A stretch of DNA of 64,000 nt from Myotis daubentonii (lineage: Eukaryota > Chordata > Mammalia > Chiroptera > Vespertilionidae), in the NCBI RefSeq assembly GCF_963259705.1, contig NC_081850.1, positions 39,517,167 to 39,581,166 on the forward strand, written 5' to 3'. Under the pieces are notes generated by a model. The model was not told where the DNA came from. It searched no databases and saw only the letters and a program-made list of their open reading frames with translations. Below are positions 1-10,877 of this stretch, one piece after another. The stretch's first letter is position 1. Each line of letters begins with the position of its first letter. Both the position numbers and the translations under genes were made by a program.

Positions 1-1368
1 TCTCCATGATTCATGCCCCCACTTTCTTTTATATGTCATACTCAGCTGTCTTATTTATTTTTTACATAAACCATATTCTATCAAACCCACACAAGCATAT
101 AATAAGTACTTTAAGTGTATTGAATAAATGTTCATTTTGGGGTTTTTGTACTCAAATACATTGCTAACTATGTACTTGGTACTAGGATTTCAGAGATGTT
201 TAAATTGAAGTTATAGAAGAGAGTAAAGAATAGAATGATTATTGGTGTGTGTGTGTTTGTATGTGACAAATATTGCTACTACACCAAGCCACACAACACT
301 AGAGATACACACACTTCCTGCCCATTGAATTTCCCTCCTCAAATGTTAGCCACAGAGGGAAGAGTGTCTCTCTGGGGCTCAAGTCATCTGGGTTCCTCTG
401 AGTCTTAAAATAATTCTACATGGCCAAGTAAAATCATATTATTTCCCCCCTTTAACATAGCAGGTACACCTCAATGAAGACAATAGACCTAACTTAATAT
501 AATCTATCAAAAACATAAAAGAGCCAATTTGTCCTAAAACACATGTTTAGCATTTTTTTAAATCTTATTTGATTACATAAAACATAATACAACATAGTAT
601 AACGGCTCTTCTATATGACCAAAAGTGCTTACCATTGGAAATTAAAAAAAAATACATCAAGGAACATAATGATTTAACTTATTCCCTGAGTGGGTGTTTT
701 TTTTAAAGATTTAATCTGGTGGTATACAGATAGGATATACCTGGCAAGGCAGTCAAAAGGGATTTGGGCTAAGATAGAAATATGCTTTATGAGACTGTGT
801 CAACAATAAAAATAAAGTAAAAATAAATTAATTAAAAATCAATTTAAAAATAAGACCTGAAATCAAATAAATGTTCATGATCCAGAACTTATTCATGTGT
901 GCCCAATGAGATCAGCACAGTCGATAAAACCTGCAAGGTCAAGGTCATAGCATTTACTGTGCTTTCAGATTCCCATTAGTACCTGTTCATACTCTGCCAG
1001 GTTCTCTGGATAATAAAAGTTGAAGAGAAGAGAAAGAAAACAGCTCACTTGAATCACATCTTTCTCTTTGGAAGTCCTTCTCACTGTGTTAATGCCAGAG
1101 GCATTTCTCCCCGAGCCATACAACTCTTTTGAAAGTTTCTTTCCTGTCTGCTCTTTAATTTCCTGTTTGATTATAATTATTGGCTCCTTCCCTGCAAACA
1201 GTCCTGAACAAGAACAGTTGCATTGCATATTTTTCCTTATTATATAACAACCTATTCTTTCCCAAGGTTTAATTATTAATATCATGCTCATTCCACAATT
1301 TATATTTAATATGATTTATTTAGAGCAACTTTCTCATCCAAATACACACAGCTTGGAAAACCTTCCTT
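1..1368. other. AT-rich single-copy DNA, no gene seen
   Basis: No coding exon, RNA gene or clear repeat consensus is visible. The DNA is AT-rich, with A-runs near 640-650 and 780-850 and a short GT tract near 245-260. The open frame on the minus strand at 965-1291 has no recognisable domain and reads like chance sequence. An old, diverged retroposon tail around 780-850 is possible but cannot be assigned. Confidence 0.6.
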
Positions 1369-1380
1369 CTTCTGAGTTTT

Positions 1381-1598
1381 TTTTTTTAATATATTTTATT
1401 GATTTTTTACAGAGAGGAAGGGAGAGAGACAGAGAGCTAGAAACATCGATGAGAGAGAAACATCGATCAGCTGCCTCCTGCACATCTCCCACTGGGGATA
1501 TGCCCGCAACCCAGGCACATGCCCTTGACCGGAATCGAACCTGGGACCCCTCAGTCCGCAGGCCGACGCTCCATCCACTGAGCCAAACCGGTTTCGGC
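1381..1598 (-). mobile_element. Ves SINE (tRNA-derived), full length
   Basis: The minus strand begins GCCGAAACCGG at 1598 and ends in an A-rich tail at about 1381. The internal pol III promoter is intact: A box TGGCTCAGTGG (complement of 1575-1585) and B box GGTTCGATTCC (complement of 1531-1541). The body has the vesper-bat signature of repeated ATCGATGTTTCTCTC segments. Target duplications of about 13 bp, CTTCTGAGTTTTT, flank it (1369-1381 and 1602-1614). The element depends on L1 proteins for movement. Open frames across it (1284-1634 plus, 1396-1620 minus) are SINE read-through, not genes. Confidence 0.95.
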
Positions 1599-1614
1599 CT
1601 CCTTCTGAGTTTTT

Positions 1615-3494
1615 ACTCATATTATTGCAGCTAATTACACTCTCATTGAATATACTAGTAACATAAGTTGCATAATTTTTTCAATGTCCTCTGCTTTCTT
1701 TAACAATTACGTGTATTACAATTTAACCTATGGGAGCATTTGAATTAAAAAGTGTTAAGGACATTTCCCCTAGAGGGGAATACAGACTAAGAAATAGTAG
1801 AGGAAAACATGGCAATAGCTTTCGGGCCTCCCTGATAGGCCCATTGCTGTACACAGTATAGATAATTTAACAGCAATTCATTTAGGGCCTCACTGACAAA
1901 CAGTATGCAATGGTATTGCTGCTTTGCTATGTCTTCTCTCTCACCCCTGTCAGGAAATGTTAGTTCCTACCATCAGGTTAGCCAGAATCAGGACAGGCTT
2001 CCAGCTATACAGGTAGGCAGCTTTTCAATATAAATCTCAAGAAATAGCTTTTGGGGATTCTCTTCCACATGTCACCAGTGTAAGGGCGTCAGTAAGTAAA
2101 CAGCACCTCCCACAATGAGGTATAACTATTACCTAAGAATAATCAGTCTCAAACGTGCCAGATGGAAGTGGATCAAAGCATAACTAATAGTATCAATCGA
2201 TGCCAGGCCTGGGATGGGGACCCCAAGAAGACCACTCGGCCCACTGCTCACAATTAGCAAGAGCCTCAAATCTAGACTGCTGGCTTTCTCTCTCGGTAAA
2301 AGAAGTGTTAGCATGTTGATTGCAATAATTTAAGCCATACTACAATTTTTGTGACCTAATTTGGCACTCATTTTCTTTTTATTATTATTGAAGCCCTAAA
2401 CAATGAAAGTGGCATGGGCCTCTCTTGCTATCCCTAGTCCTCAATTCATTGCATATCTGTTCCCTGCAATGCAGTCATTTGGGCAGAACACTGTTTTCTG
2501 TGAAGTGTTAACTTAGAACTAGCCTTGGACAAAAGCATGAAGGCAAAAAGTTCTCATCAGCACTCAACCTTTGCCTTTTTTTTCTGTCTTGTTGACCCAT
2601 TCTTTCTCCCTATATTTTTAATCTCTGCTCCATTAACATTACTACTTCAGCCTCTGACCCTGTTCTCAAGCAAGGATCTCACAACTTTCTCATGCTCATC
2701 CAAATTTAATTTCATGTGTTGCTTACTCCAGAAGAATTTGCATCTAAGACCTATTTTTAATTGATGAAGCGGACTTCTTTATTCTTAAAAAAAAGAAAGA
2801 TGGAGGAAAGTAAGAAATAGGCTGTCAAAACACACACACACAAGCACATATACATTAGAATAACATATATCAAGATACAGGATGGCCAGCCTAAGATTGG
2901 TTGGTCTTCTGTGACAAGCAGATATGAAAGTACATGCCTTGATGAGCAAAGGGCATGTTCAGAGAAACCAAATGACTTGACAAAGACTGTGCTCTTGACT
3001 GAAGTGTAGGAAACTCTTTGGGGATAGAAAAATAATGTGGAGAAGCTATAGTAATAACAACTCAGTGCACAACTGGTACATGAAAGGAAAGAGGAGATAT
3101 GAAAGAAATCAATTCAGAGCAATCTTGGGTATGAAACTTAGTATAACTACAGATGTTTCATTTCCACCCATTCTCACTGCTTTTCATCACTGGAAAGCAT
3201 AATAATGTCCCTTGATCAAAAGCAAAGCTATTGACCTGTAGAAATTCCACAAATATCTACGTTGTCATGGAGAGTGGTAAAAAAATAAACAATGATGACA
3301 AAACCAAAATAGCCTGTTTCGGAAGTAACTAGAACCTCTTTGTTTCCTGCTCAGCTGTTTGGGCCAGGTGGGGAATAACCCAGTCCCTGACACAGACCTG
3401 GTGTCTCTTACTAGGACTCTAATTAGAATGAACTTTGGACAACTCTTCTCAGGGAGTATCTTCTGCTCACAACTCATAGGCAATGCATGAGAAC
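1615..3494. other. Single-copy DNA, no gene seen
   Basis: Mixed-composition DNA with no supportable exon. Short open frames occur at 2129-2314 (minus), 2525-2764 (plus) and 3265-3483 (minus), but none shows a domain, a coding-like composition, or splice signals beyond chance. A short CA tract lies at about 2830-2842. Confidence 0.55.
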
Positions 3495-3660
3495 TCTTGT
3501 TGATTTGTTAAGCATCTATTATGGGCCAGGCCCTGTGCTCCGTGTTTTATGTGTGGCCTCACTGCATAACCATGCTCTAGGTATTAGTCTAATTATTTTA
3601 CCGATCAGTAAACTGAGGCTCACAGAAATAAGGTAATTCATCCCTAGGCTCATGGACTGC
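3495..3660 (-). repeat. MIR-like SINE remnant
   Basis: Reads as a reversed, diverged MIR: a segment resembling 'gccaggccctgtgctccgtg' is followed by 'accgatcagtaaactgaggc', the usual order in an inverted MIR or L2-tail copy. No target duplication survives. This is an ancient mammalian repeat; assignment to MIR rather than an L2 3' end is uncertain. Confidence 0.6.
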
Positions 3661-4036
3661 TTGGAGTATCAAGAGCACTGAAAAGCTTCGCAATCTCACG
3701 TGGAAAAAATCATTCTAAATGATGAGTTCCTAGGTTATTTACTATACTAACAACATTTTAGTGATGAAGTAACCAATGAGGTTAAACTATTTTTAAACTG
3801 TAAACTTAGAAAAGTCTAAGTAATCATGTTACAGAGGCCACCCAAACCTCTACTTTTCCTTCATTCTCTAATCTCGCTGCTCTTCGACTGCTGTTTAAAG
3901 GCAAGTTCTAGTTCTATCTTAACTTCCACTCTCTAAGGGAATACAGCTTGCAAATTATCCTCCAAAAAGGCTAATGATTTATGGGCAATGATGAACTCTG
4001 TCTTACTGAGAAGATACATAAGTGAATCAAGGCAAT

Positions 4037-4199
4037 ACATAGGCTGGTACAAAAGTAGGTTTACAGTTATGAGTAAGCAAAACACAGTCTATTATCGTAT
4101 GGGCCTTTTGACTAAGATCAAATGAATTGTCATTTATTACTTATTGTACTTTTTTCCATTTAAACAACTGCAAACTGACTTTTGTCCCACTCTGTGTAG
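4037..4199. mobile_element. Mariner-like MITE
   Basis: A short element of about 160 bp with imperfect terminal inverted repeats. The left end contains GGCTGGTACAAAAGTAGG (4042-4059). The right end, read in reverse, contains GTGGGACAAAAGTCAG. By hand alignment about 25 of 32 terminal positions pair. There is no transposase frame, so it is non-autonomous. Family assignment to Tc1/mariner is by TIR resemblance to other mammalian mariner MITEs. The copy is moderately diverged and the TA target duplication is not clean. Confidence 0.8.
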
Positions 4200-4274
4200 T
4201 CAGTCCAGACCAAGATTAGGGATGAAATCTGTTAGAATTTACAAAAATCTGTAATATTGATAAGTAGAAAAATA

Positions 4275-4396
4275 GGGTGTCCCCCAAAATGTATACATAC
4301 CCTTTGAGTAATGGGCAGTGTTTATTAAAACACATTTCATTTTTGAAACTGAGATATCAGCTGTTACAGTGTATATACACTTTTGGGGACACTCTG
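4275..4396. mobile_element. Second mariner-like MITE
   Basis: An element of about 120 bp. The left end AGGGTGTCCCCCAAAATG (4275-4292) pairs with the right end, whose reverse complement reads AGAGTGTCCCCAAAAGTG. The inverted ends continue into GTATAC/GTATATAC. It has no coding capacity. Flanking TA dinucleotides are present at the left (4273-4274) and close to the right end. It differs in its TIR from the MITE 75 bp upstream, so the two are separate families or subfamilies. Confidence 0.8.
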
Positions 4397-4399
4397 TAT

Positions 4400-5595
4400 A
4401 TTAAGGGAATTATATCGCTATTCATTTTTACATTTAGTTTCTTAAAAACAGAATAGATTTGGAAGTCTATAAAATCTTTAAGCTTTTCTCACATGTACCG
4501 CTGTTAAATGGATCCTTTGTTCATGAAGATGAGCTAGAAAAATTCTAATGGTCTCATTATCCCTCAACTGGATCTATGAGCGAATATGAAAATGCCACAG
4601 GGTTTTACACGTATCTCATAAAAGTGTTTTCCCCGATCAGTTAAAAACTCCTCTTAAAATCATCTATAATGGTGCATAATATTTTATCACGTATTATGCA
4701 CACACACATAATTCTGAGCCCATTTTAATTAAAAGATAAGCCGGTTTATAATTACTAGTATATCTGCATACTGCTAATTAGCCCACTAAATCTTCAATAG
4801 GAGTTCTATAGAGCAGAATAAACAAGACTTTGGTTATCTTTATAACAGTACTATTGTGCTTGACAAATCTCTTCTTCATTGTTCAGATAAAGTTAAACTT
4901 TAGCTCAATTTAGTTTACATTATTCTCTCATTCCCAATTAGCAAATCTACATTCAAGAGGTTGTATGCTGACATCCCAATCTTTGTTACTACACGGTTTG
5001 TTCCAATTGAATTATCTTTCAACACATAGTTTGGAGTTTTCTCTTCCCTCCAGGAAATTTCTAGTCACAGGGCCCACAGAATAGCGTTCACCTCACATTC
5101 CACCGCACCCTGATGGATGCTCAGTGCTCTAAGCAAAGGCCTACCAGCTGGAGGGGAATGAAGAACCATGTGCTCTCTTGGTCAGTGTGACCAGGCATAT
5201 GCCCACTGCACTGCTCTATCCATTGAGAAATCGCAAGGAAAATAGGATGGGAAGATTGGCATTAATGAGACTCAGAAACACAATTATCTCAGGGAGAAAA
5301 CTAACAGATCAAGTGATTTCTTTAAACCTAAGGTATATTTTTATTTAAAAACATACTTTTTAAAATAAAAAACTCAAACACAGAAGTATTTTAAGAAAAT
5401 TTTAAAAGTCCCCTCATCCTACTTCCCCATTACCCAAAGTTGACCACTCCTAACATTGTTCTTATTTCTTCACTTTCCAAGAATATATGCTCATGTATAG
5501 GCATACCTTTCACACCACAAAAAGGAATATACTCTCCATATTATTCCACAACACGCTTCTGTCTGAACAGTACTATAATTTCTGACCTCGACCCT
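4400..5595. other. Single-copy DNA, no gene seen
   Basis: AT-rich sequence with no recognisable exon or RNA gene. The stretch 5340-5570 has the feel of an old degraded retroposon, with A-rich runs followed by a C/T-rich segment, but I cannot name it. Confidence 0.5.
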
Positions 5596-5597
5596 TG

Positions 5598-5662
5598 TCT
5601 CTATCCTCAGTCGCCAGTATAATGCCTGGTACATAGTAGTCACTCAGTAAACTTTTGTTGAA
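5598..5662 (+). repeat. L2 or MIR 3'-tail fragment
   Basis: The string 'aatgcctggtacatagtag' followed by a run like TCAGTAAACTTTTGTTGAATAA matches the conserved 3' end shared by L2 and related mammalian repeats. Only this tail is clear. Confidence 0.65.
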
Positions 5663-5929
5663 TAAATAAAGGATCCTGTGAGATTTGCTTGCTTTTTGAC
5701 TCTACTAACAAAGGCCACCCCCCACCCCGCTCTTTCTTGAACTCGCATTTGGATTTCATGTTCTTCCTTAGTGCTTTCCACAACCGGCCTTTCCAGCTCA
5801 CTCCTCCCCCTCGCTAACTCATAGTCTACACTGGAAAACTGCGATTAATGCCCTACTTCTTCGCAACATTTATGTACCTGTTACCTTTATTTTTCATTTA
5901 TTGTTATTCGCATGGATTCATTAATTCTT

Positions 5930-6159
5930 TTTTTTTCTTTTTTTTAAATATATTTTATTGATTTTTTACAGAGAGGAAAGGAGAGAGAAAGAGAGTTAGA
6001 AACATCGATGAGAGAGAAACATCGATCAGCTGCCTCCTGCACATCTCCTACTGGGGATGTGCCCGCAACCCAGGTACATGCCCTTGACCGGAATCGAACC
6101 CGGGACCCCTCAGTCCGCAGGCCAATGCTCTATCCACTGAGCCAAACCGGTTTTGGCAA
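5930..6159 (-). mobile_element. Ves SINE, full length with 15-bp TSD
   Basis: The minus-strand copy reads GCCAAAACCGG at its 5' end (about 6157) and ends in a long A tail (T run at 5928-5946). It has an intact A box (complement of 6134-6144) and B box (complement of 6090-6100). Perfect 15-bp target duplications GATTCATTAATTCTT lie at 5915-5929 and 6160-6174. The perfect flanks and intact promoter mark a relatively recent insertion. Confidence 0.96.
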
Positions 6160-6174
6160 GATTCATTAATTCTT

Positions 6175-7382
6175 AAATCGAATACTTTACACCACCTAGC
6201 TAAATGTCTGGAGTCCAGTGATAGCTGATATAGACTTTTTTTTCTGTGCTGGAATGTATAATACTTTCCTGCAATATGATGAGATAAAAACTATTTGTAA
6301 GCATTGCAAATATTTGGAGCAGTTCTTTTTCAAATATGCCTTTTTTTGCGGAGAGATTATTATTTTCACTTTAATTTGTATTGATTTCTGTAAGAAACAA
6401 CTGAGCAGCCATTTTCTCAACCCACCACATCATCAAGGATCAGGAATCTGAAATGTAAATTCAGCCACTGGGAACCTTGGTATACCTGTGAAGTTCATTA
6501 CCTCCCTCTTTCCTGACCTGGAGAGTTGATGAGAAGCTGCTTTTGGCTGCTTTATCATGTAGAAGTGAATATAACATTCTAATAGACTTGTTATTTTTTG
6601 CCCTGCCTTTTCAGTAGTGAAATAAAAAAAATGCATCTCATATATGCTAACCTTTATTTCTAAGCTTACAGAAGGCAGCGTTTTAAATCTTCATGTCAGA
6701 AGAACATATTGAATGAGAAGTCCAAAGGGTGTCATGGTGACTCTCTCCTATGTATGACATTGTAAAAGTTCTCTTCTTTCAAATCTAGGCTTCTGAGGAG
6801 GTGGGGGTGAAAAAGGCATGTAGTTTTGTTGTCTGAAAGTAATTTGGAAATTTGAGGTCCAATCTTAAGAATGCTAGCAAGTGAATGGAAATTCATTTAA
6901 AGGAATTTATCATAGAGACGCATGTGTGTGTTCACTAAGTCAGTGGATGGTGTTGCCATTCAGTAGGTAATTCAAGAAAGAAATCTAAAATGTTGAAATG
7001 CAGTAGGGATTATGAAAATCATGCTACTAATAAGTGGTTTGATATTGAGAAGTGACTTACACTAACTGGAGTTCAACTTCTTTATTATTGTCAAAATATA
7101 ATGGTTCTGTTTTCTCATATTTGCATCATTCATTAAAGCATCAACTAATAAGCATTCAGTCTACACTCAAACCATTAAATGTAAATAGAGTTAAAATATA
7201 CATACATACGAATTTTAAAATAGAAAATAAACATTTTTGCAGTGTTGTTGAGACCGAAATTGTTTCATATTGTTGAGGGTGATGATATCCTTTGCAATTT
7301 TTGTCATTTGTCATGGTGATATGTAGCTTGATCTAGCTTTCCCCACCTGCTCTCTGTTTCCACTAAATTAGAAATTGTATTA
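6175..7382. other. Single-copy DNA, no gene seen
   Basis: AT-rich DNA. Small open frames at 6196-6420, 6218-6451 and 7052-7276 overlap each other on opposite strands and show no domain. Nothing else could be supported. Confidence 0.55.
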
Positions 7383-7716
7383 AATGGGCAAAGGACCTAA
7401 ATAGACAGTTTATGAAAGAGGACATACAGAAGGCCAACAGACATTTGAAAACATGCTCAAAGCTACTAATCATCTGAGAGGTGCAAATCAAAACAATAAT
7501 GAGGTATCATTTCACCCTGTCAGAATGGCTATCATCAACAAATCAACAAACAACAAGTGCTGGCAATGATGTAGAGAAAAAGGAAACCTCTTGCACTGCT
7601 GGTGGGAATGCAGACTGGTGCAGCCACTGTGGAAAACCATATTGAGTTTCTTCAAAAAATTAAAAATGGAACTCCCATTTGACCCAGTAATCCCACTTCT
7701 AGGAATAGCTACAAGA
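7383..7716 (+). mobile_element. L1 fragment, ORF2 C-terminal region
   Basis: Translates in pieces to the L1 ORF2p C-terminal region, including the signature [15 protein letters not shown] and the run [14 protein letters not shown] (within the frame at 7591-7881). The segment is closely related to the L1 at 53.4 kb, but the copy stops at about 7716 inside ORF2 and lacks the 3' UTR and A tail. That is unusual for L1, whose truncations are normally at the 5' end, so the 3' part was probably removed by deletion or recombination after insertion. It is non-functional. Confidence 0.9.
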
Positions 7717-9289
7717 AGGTCGATTGTGACAGAGACTTTGTGGTCACCACATCCTGTTCCTCTCTTTCTTCCACACACAGCTACACTGTTTCCCGTTAGT
7801 CACGTGGCCCTGTTGCTGAATTCTAGCCAATGGAATTGGGCAAAAGAATGCATGCTACTTCCAGACCCAGTCAGTCCATGAAAACCTCCCACAAGTGATC
7901 TGCTGGTTGGGATAATATGGCCCCCACTGTAAGCCTGAGTTCATAAAGTGATGAGGGGACACCGCAAGACAGAAAGAGCCTGGGCCCTGAATTACTGCTT
8001 GGAGCAGAGCTGCAAAACCAGGAATGTCCTCCCTGAACTCTGACATAAATGAGAGGTAAAGTCATATTGTGTTAAACAGATGGATTTTCCTGCCACAGAA
8101 GCAAGCTTTACTGAACTCTCACACATGCATTAAAAAATACTTCTATCCATATACAATGGGTCCCGTTATAATATTAAAGTATACTCCAAAGTTGGAATGT
8201 GAAGGAAAAAAAATCTTTGATTTAATTAGTTCTGAGAACTCAGCTAGATTTGAAAAAGGGATAAAATGTTATCAAAATATATATACAACAAACAAAACCA
8301 TACCAAGAATAATCACCCTGACCCAATTTCTAAGTAGGTCACTCATTCAGGATCAATGATACATATATTACACATGGAAACATTGCTCATTTCATTTATT
8401 TACCTCAGAAAATGAAGCAATAGTATATTTATTTGGTTTCCCAACTTCTTGTCCTTATCTGTTTATCTTTATTTTCCTTTTTTAATACATTATTTAAGAT
8501 AGTAATGAAATAACGGAATGCCAAAAAAAATAAAATCACCCATATACACATCACCAACTGCATAGTTCTCAATCTGTCACCCTTCATTCCTTGTTCATGT
8601 GTGTATTCCGTATTTGCATTTCCACTCTAATAGCATGAGTGGAGGTTTATAGTCTACATTTTCTGTTAATAAATGTCATGTGTATTTTGCCACATTCACT
8701 CTTTCGCCCCTATGTACTGACCTGTCCTGATGGGTCACCCCTAACTCCACCCCCAATTACCTTCCAATGTCTAGTTTCCTAATAGACATCTGGCAATTCA
8801 GGCCCTGCTAAACCAAATGAATATCAGATGCATTAAGACTTTTCCTTTTTTCCAGGTTTTATTTAGCAATACTTATAAGACTTTTAAATATTACCACAGA
8901 AAGCTGAAGTGTGGATAGTACATTAAGGCATTGCTCATGCACATAAGTGCAAGTGCATAGCACTCTTTGCTATAAAGTAGAATGAAGTATAAGTTGGGTC
9001 TTTCGTACAGCTTACAAGATGGTTCAGTTATTAGAGTTTTAACAGGACCAGATGAACTTCATGAGGAGATAGAGATCTCGGGTTGTTATTTTTAGCATTT
9101 TCTGACTTTTGCTTTGTGCTTGCTCTGAGCATCTTTCCAGGTATAACAGACGTTTATAAGCAGAGATATATAAGCCAGATGTGGAAGACTGCTAGGCCCA
9201 GCACTCAGCTGGACAATGCAGATTTAAATGTCACTAACTTAACCTTCATTACTCTCGGTTGGAATACATTAGTGAAAACTCATTTTTAA
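7717..9289. other. Single-copy DNA and possible old LTR remnant
   Basis: 7717-8070 has the texture of the 3' part of an old mammalian LTR, with a segment like 'gagcctgggccctgaattac' and a nearby 'gtcatattgtgttaa', but I cannot name the family. 8070-9289 is AT-rich with no supportable gene. Overlapping short frames on the minus strand at 7855-8065 are not convincing. Confidence 0.45.
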
Positions 9290-9490
9290 GAGCCCAAACT
9301 ATGCAGCCAGACTCCTCAGGTTTGAATGCCAACTACACCGCCGCCGAGACCCTTTAGTTACTGTTTGTACCCCCATTAGTAAGAAGAAACTCATGATACA
9401 GCTTAGCTCACAGATGTGTTATGAAGATTAAACAATAAAATTTATGTAAATAACTTAAAATAGTGCCTGATACATAGCAGATATTAGAAA
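9290..9490 (+). repeat. MIR SINE remnant
   Basis: Contains the MIR-like order 'ggtttgaatgccaactac', then a region equivalent to CTCAGTTTCCTCATCTG, then GTTATGAAGATTAAAC and 'agtgcctgatacatagcag'. Diverged, no target duplications left. Confidence 0.75.
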
Positions 9491-9749
9491 AAGATTCCCC
9501 AAGCAAGGACCACATACATATTGAATAATGCATTTTTCTTTGGTAAAAGAGACACTCCAAAATTGGCAAGTAATGACACATTATGCCCTGATTGTACGAA
9601 AACAGTGTCAATTATTTGAAGCAAGGGTGCGAGGTGGTGACCTGCAGGTGGCCCGCAGAAGGTTTGGGTTGGCCACATACATGTATTACTGGTTCTGCTT
9701 CTCTGGTTGAAACTGACTGATACACGTTCTCTGGGGAAGGTCGAGTTCC

Positions 9750-9905
9750 AGAGCAGCTTTGGAGCAGCACCGAGCTGTTCAGAATGCTGGCTTCACCACT
9801 TAGCACGCCATGCACATTTATTAACCTTCCCGGCTTCATTCTCCTTTATCTGCAAATCCGGAAAATATCCCCCTCATAGGACCAGTATGGTCAGCTCATA
9901 ACGCA
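9750..9905 (+). repeat. MIR SINE remnant
   Basis: Shows the MIR core order: 'gctggcttcaccacttagc', then a segment like TTAACCTTCCCGGCTTC, then 'tctgcaaatccggaaaat' and CCCCCTCATAGG. Old and truncated. Frames at 9612-9839 and 9707-9901 fall on it and are not genes. Confidence 0.7.
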
Positions 9906-10119
9906 TATTCAATATTATTTTTACCCCCTTTCCCTTTTCATATTTGTCAGTAACTTGCAGTCAAATCTACCATGCTTAATTTTGTACCAAAGTATAATAA
10001 ATTCCAGAGTGTTTTTTGCTTCTATTTGCTCATTTGTTTATTCAGCAAAAATGATGTCTTAAAGACTCAATAGGGGCTGGGTAAAACTGAGTATTAATGA
10101 TGTTAGATACTAAAAAGGC

Positions 10120-10330
10120 AGAATAACCCTGGAGACAGACTATCTAGGTTGAAATCCCAGATTAGCTATGAACAAGACAAGCTGTGTGACTTTAGACATG
10201 TTGCTTGACCTCTCTGTGTCTCAAATTCCTCACCTGTAGATGATTAAAGTTGTTTCTCTCTTAGGGTTGTTGTGAGGATTAAATGACTTAACATACACAT
10301 GGTACTTGGAACAGCACCCAGCACAGCAAG
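10120..10330 (+). repeat. MIR SINE, well preserved
   Basis: A clear MIR: 'gctgtgtgactttagaca', 'gcttgacctctctgtgtctc', 'ggttgttgtgaggattaaat' and 'ggaacagcacccagcacag' occur in the expected order. No open frame. An ancient tRNA-derived SINE shared across mammals. Confidence 0.9.
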
Positions 10331-10846
10331 AGGAGCTTCACACAAGTCTCAGCCATCAACCATCAGCATATTAAATGCCAATTCGGTGCTATGTGTAGCA
10401 GAATTGTTAATAATTCCATTTTAAAATTTTGAGTGTAAACAGAGGGAAAAATGTTGATTCTATGAAAGTACATACTAGTTTTATTCTCAAAGCCTAAATA
10501 AGAGCTTCTCATTGAGCTCAGGGTGAATTAATATGTTCCATTTTGAATGTGCCTGCAATGAATTGTGCTTCTTTCTCCTAGTGGGGCGGAGAATAGTTGG
10601 GGAGCAATGGAGCTGGACAGGAGGGTAAAGGGGATGGAATGGTGCCCAGGCCAAGTTTTTTGGGTGCTTTAAAAAAATTATATGCAGTGCTATGTAAAGA
10701 GTTAAAACACATTAGATGTTAATTGAGGATACAGATAAAATAAGAGCTATGTCTACTAATTATGCACTTTCCTAAAAATATATGCTTTTACATTTTGAGC
10801 TATATACTATGTAGACTGAAAGATATCAGCTCAAAAGGGAATGGCA

Positions 10847-10877
<31 letters not shown>

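Noticed and set aside
1284..1634. 116-codon open frame as a gene
   Set aside because: Most of it is antisense Ves SINE sequence. The near-identical frame at 22142-22345 comes from another SINE copy.
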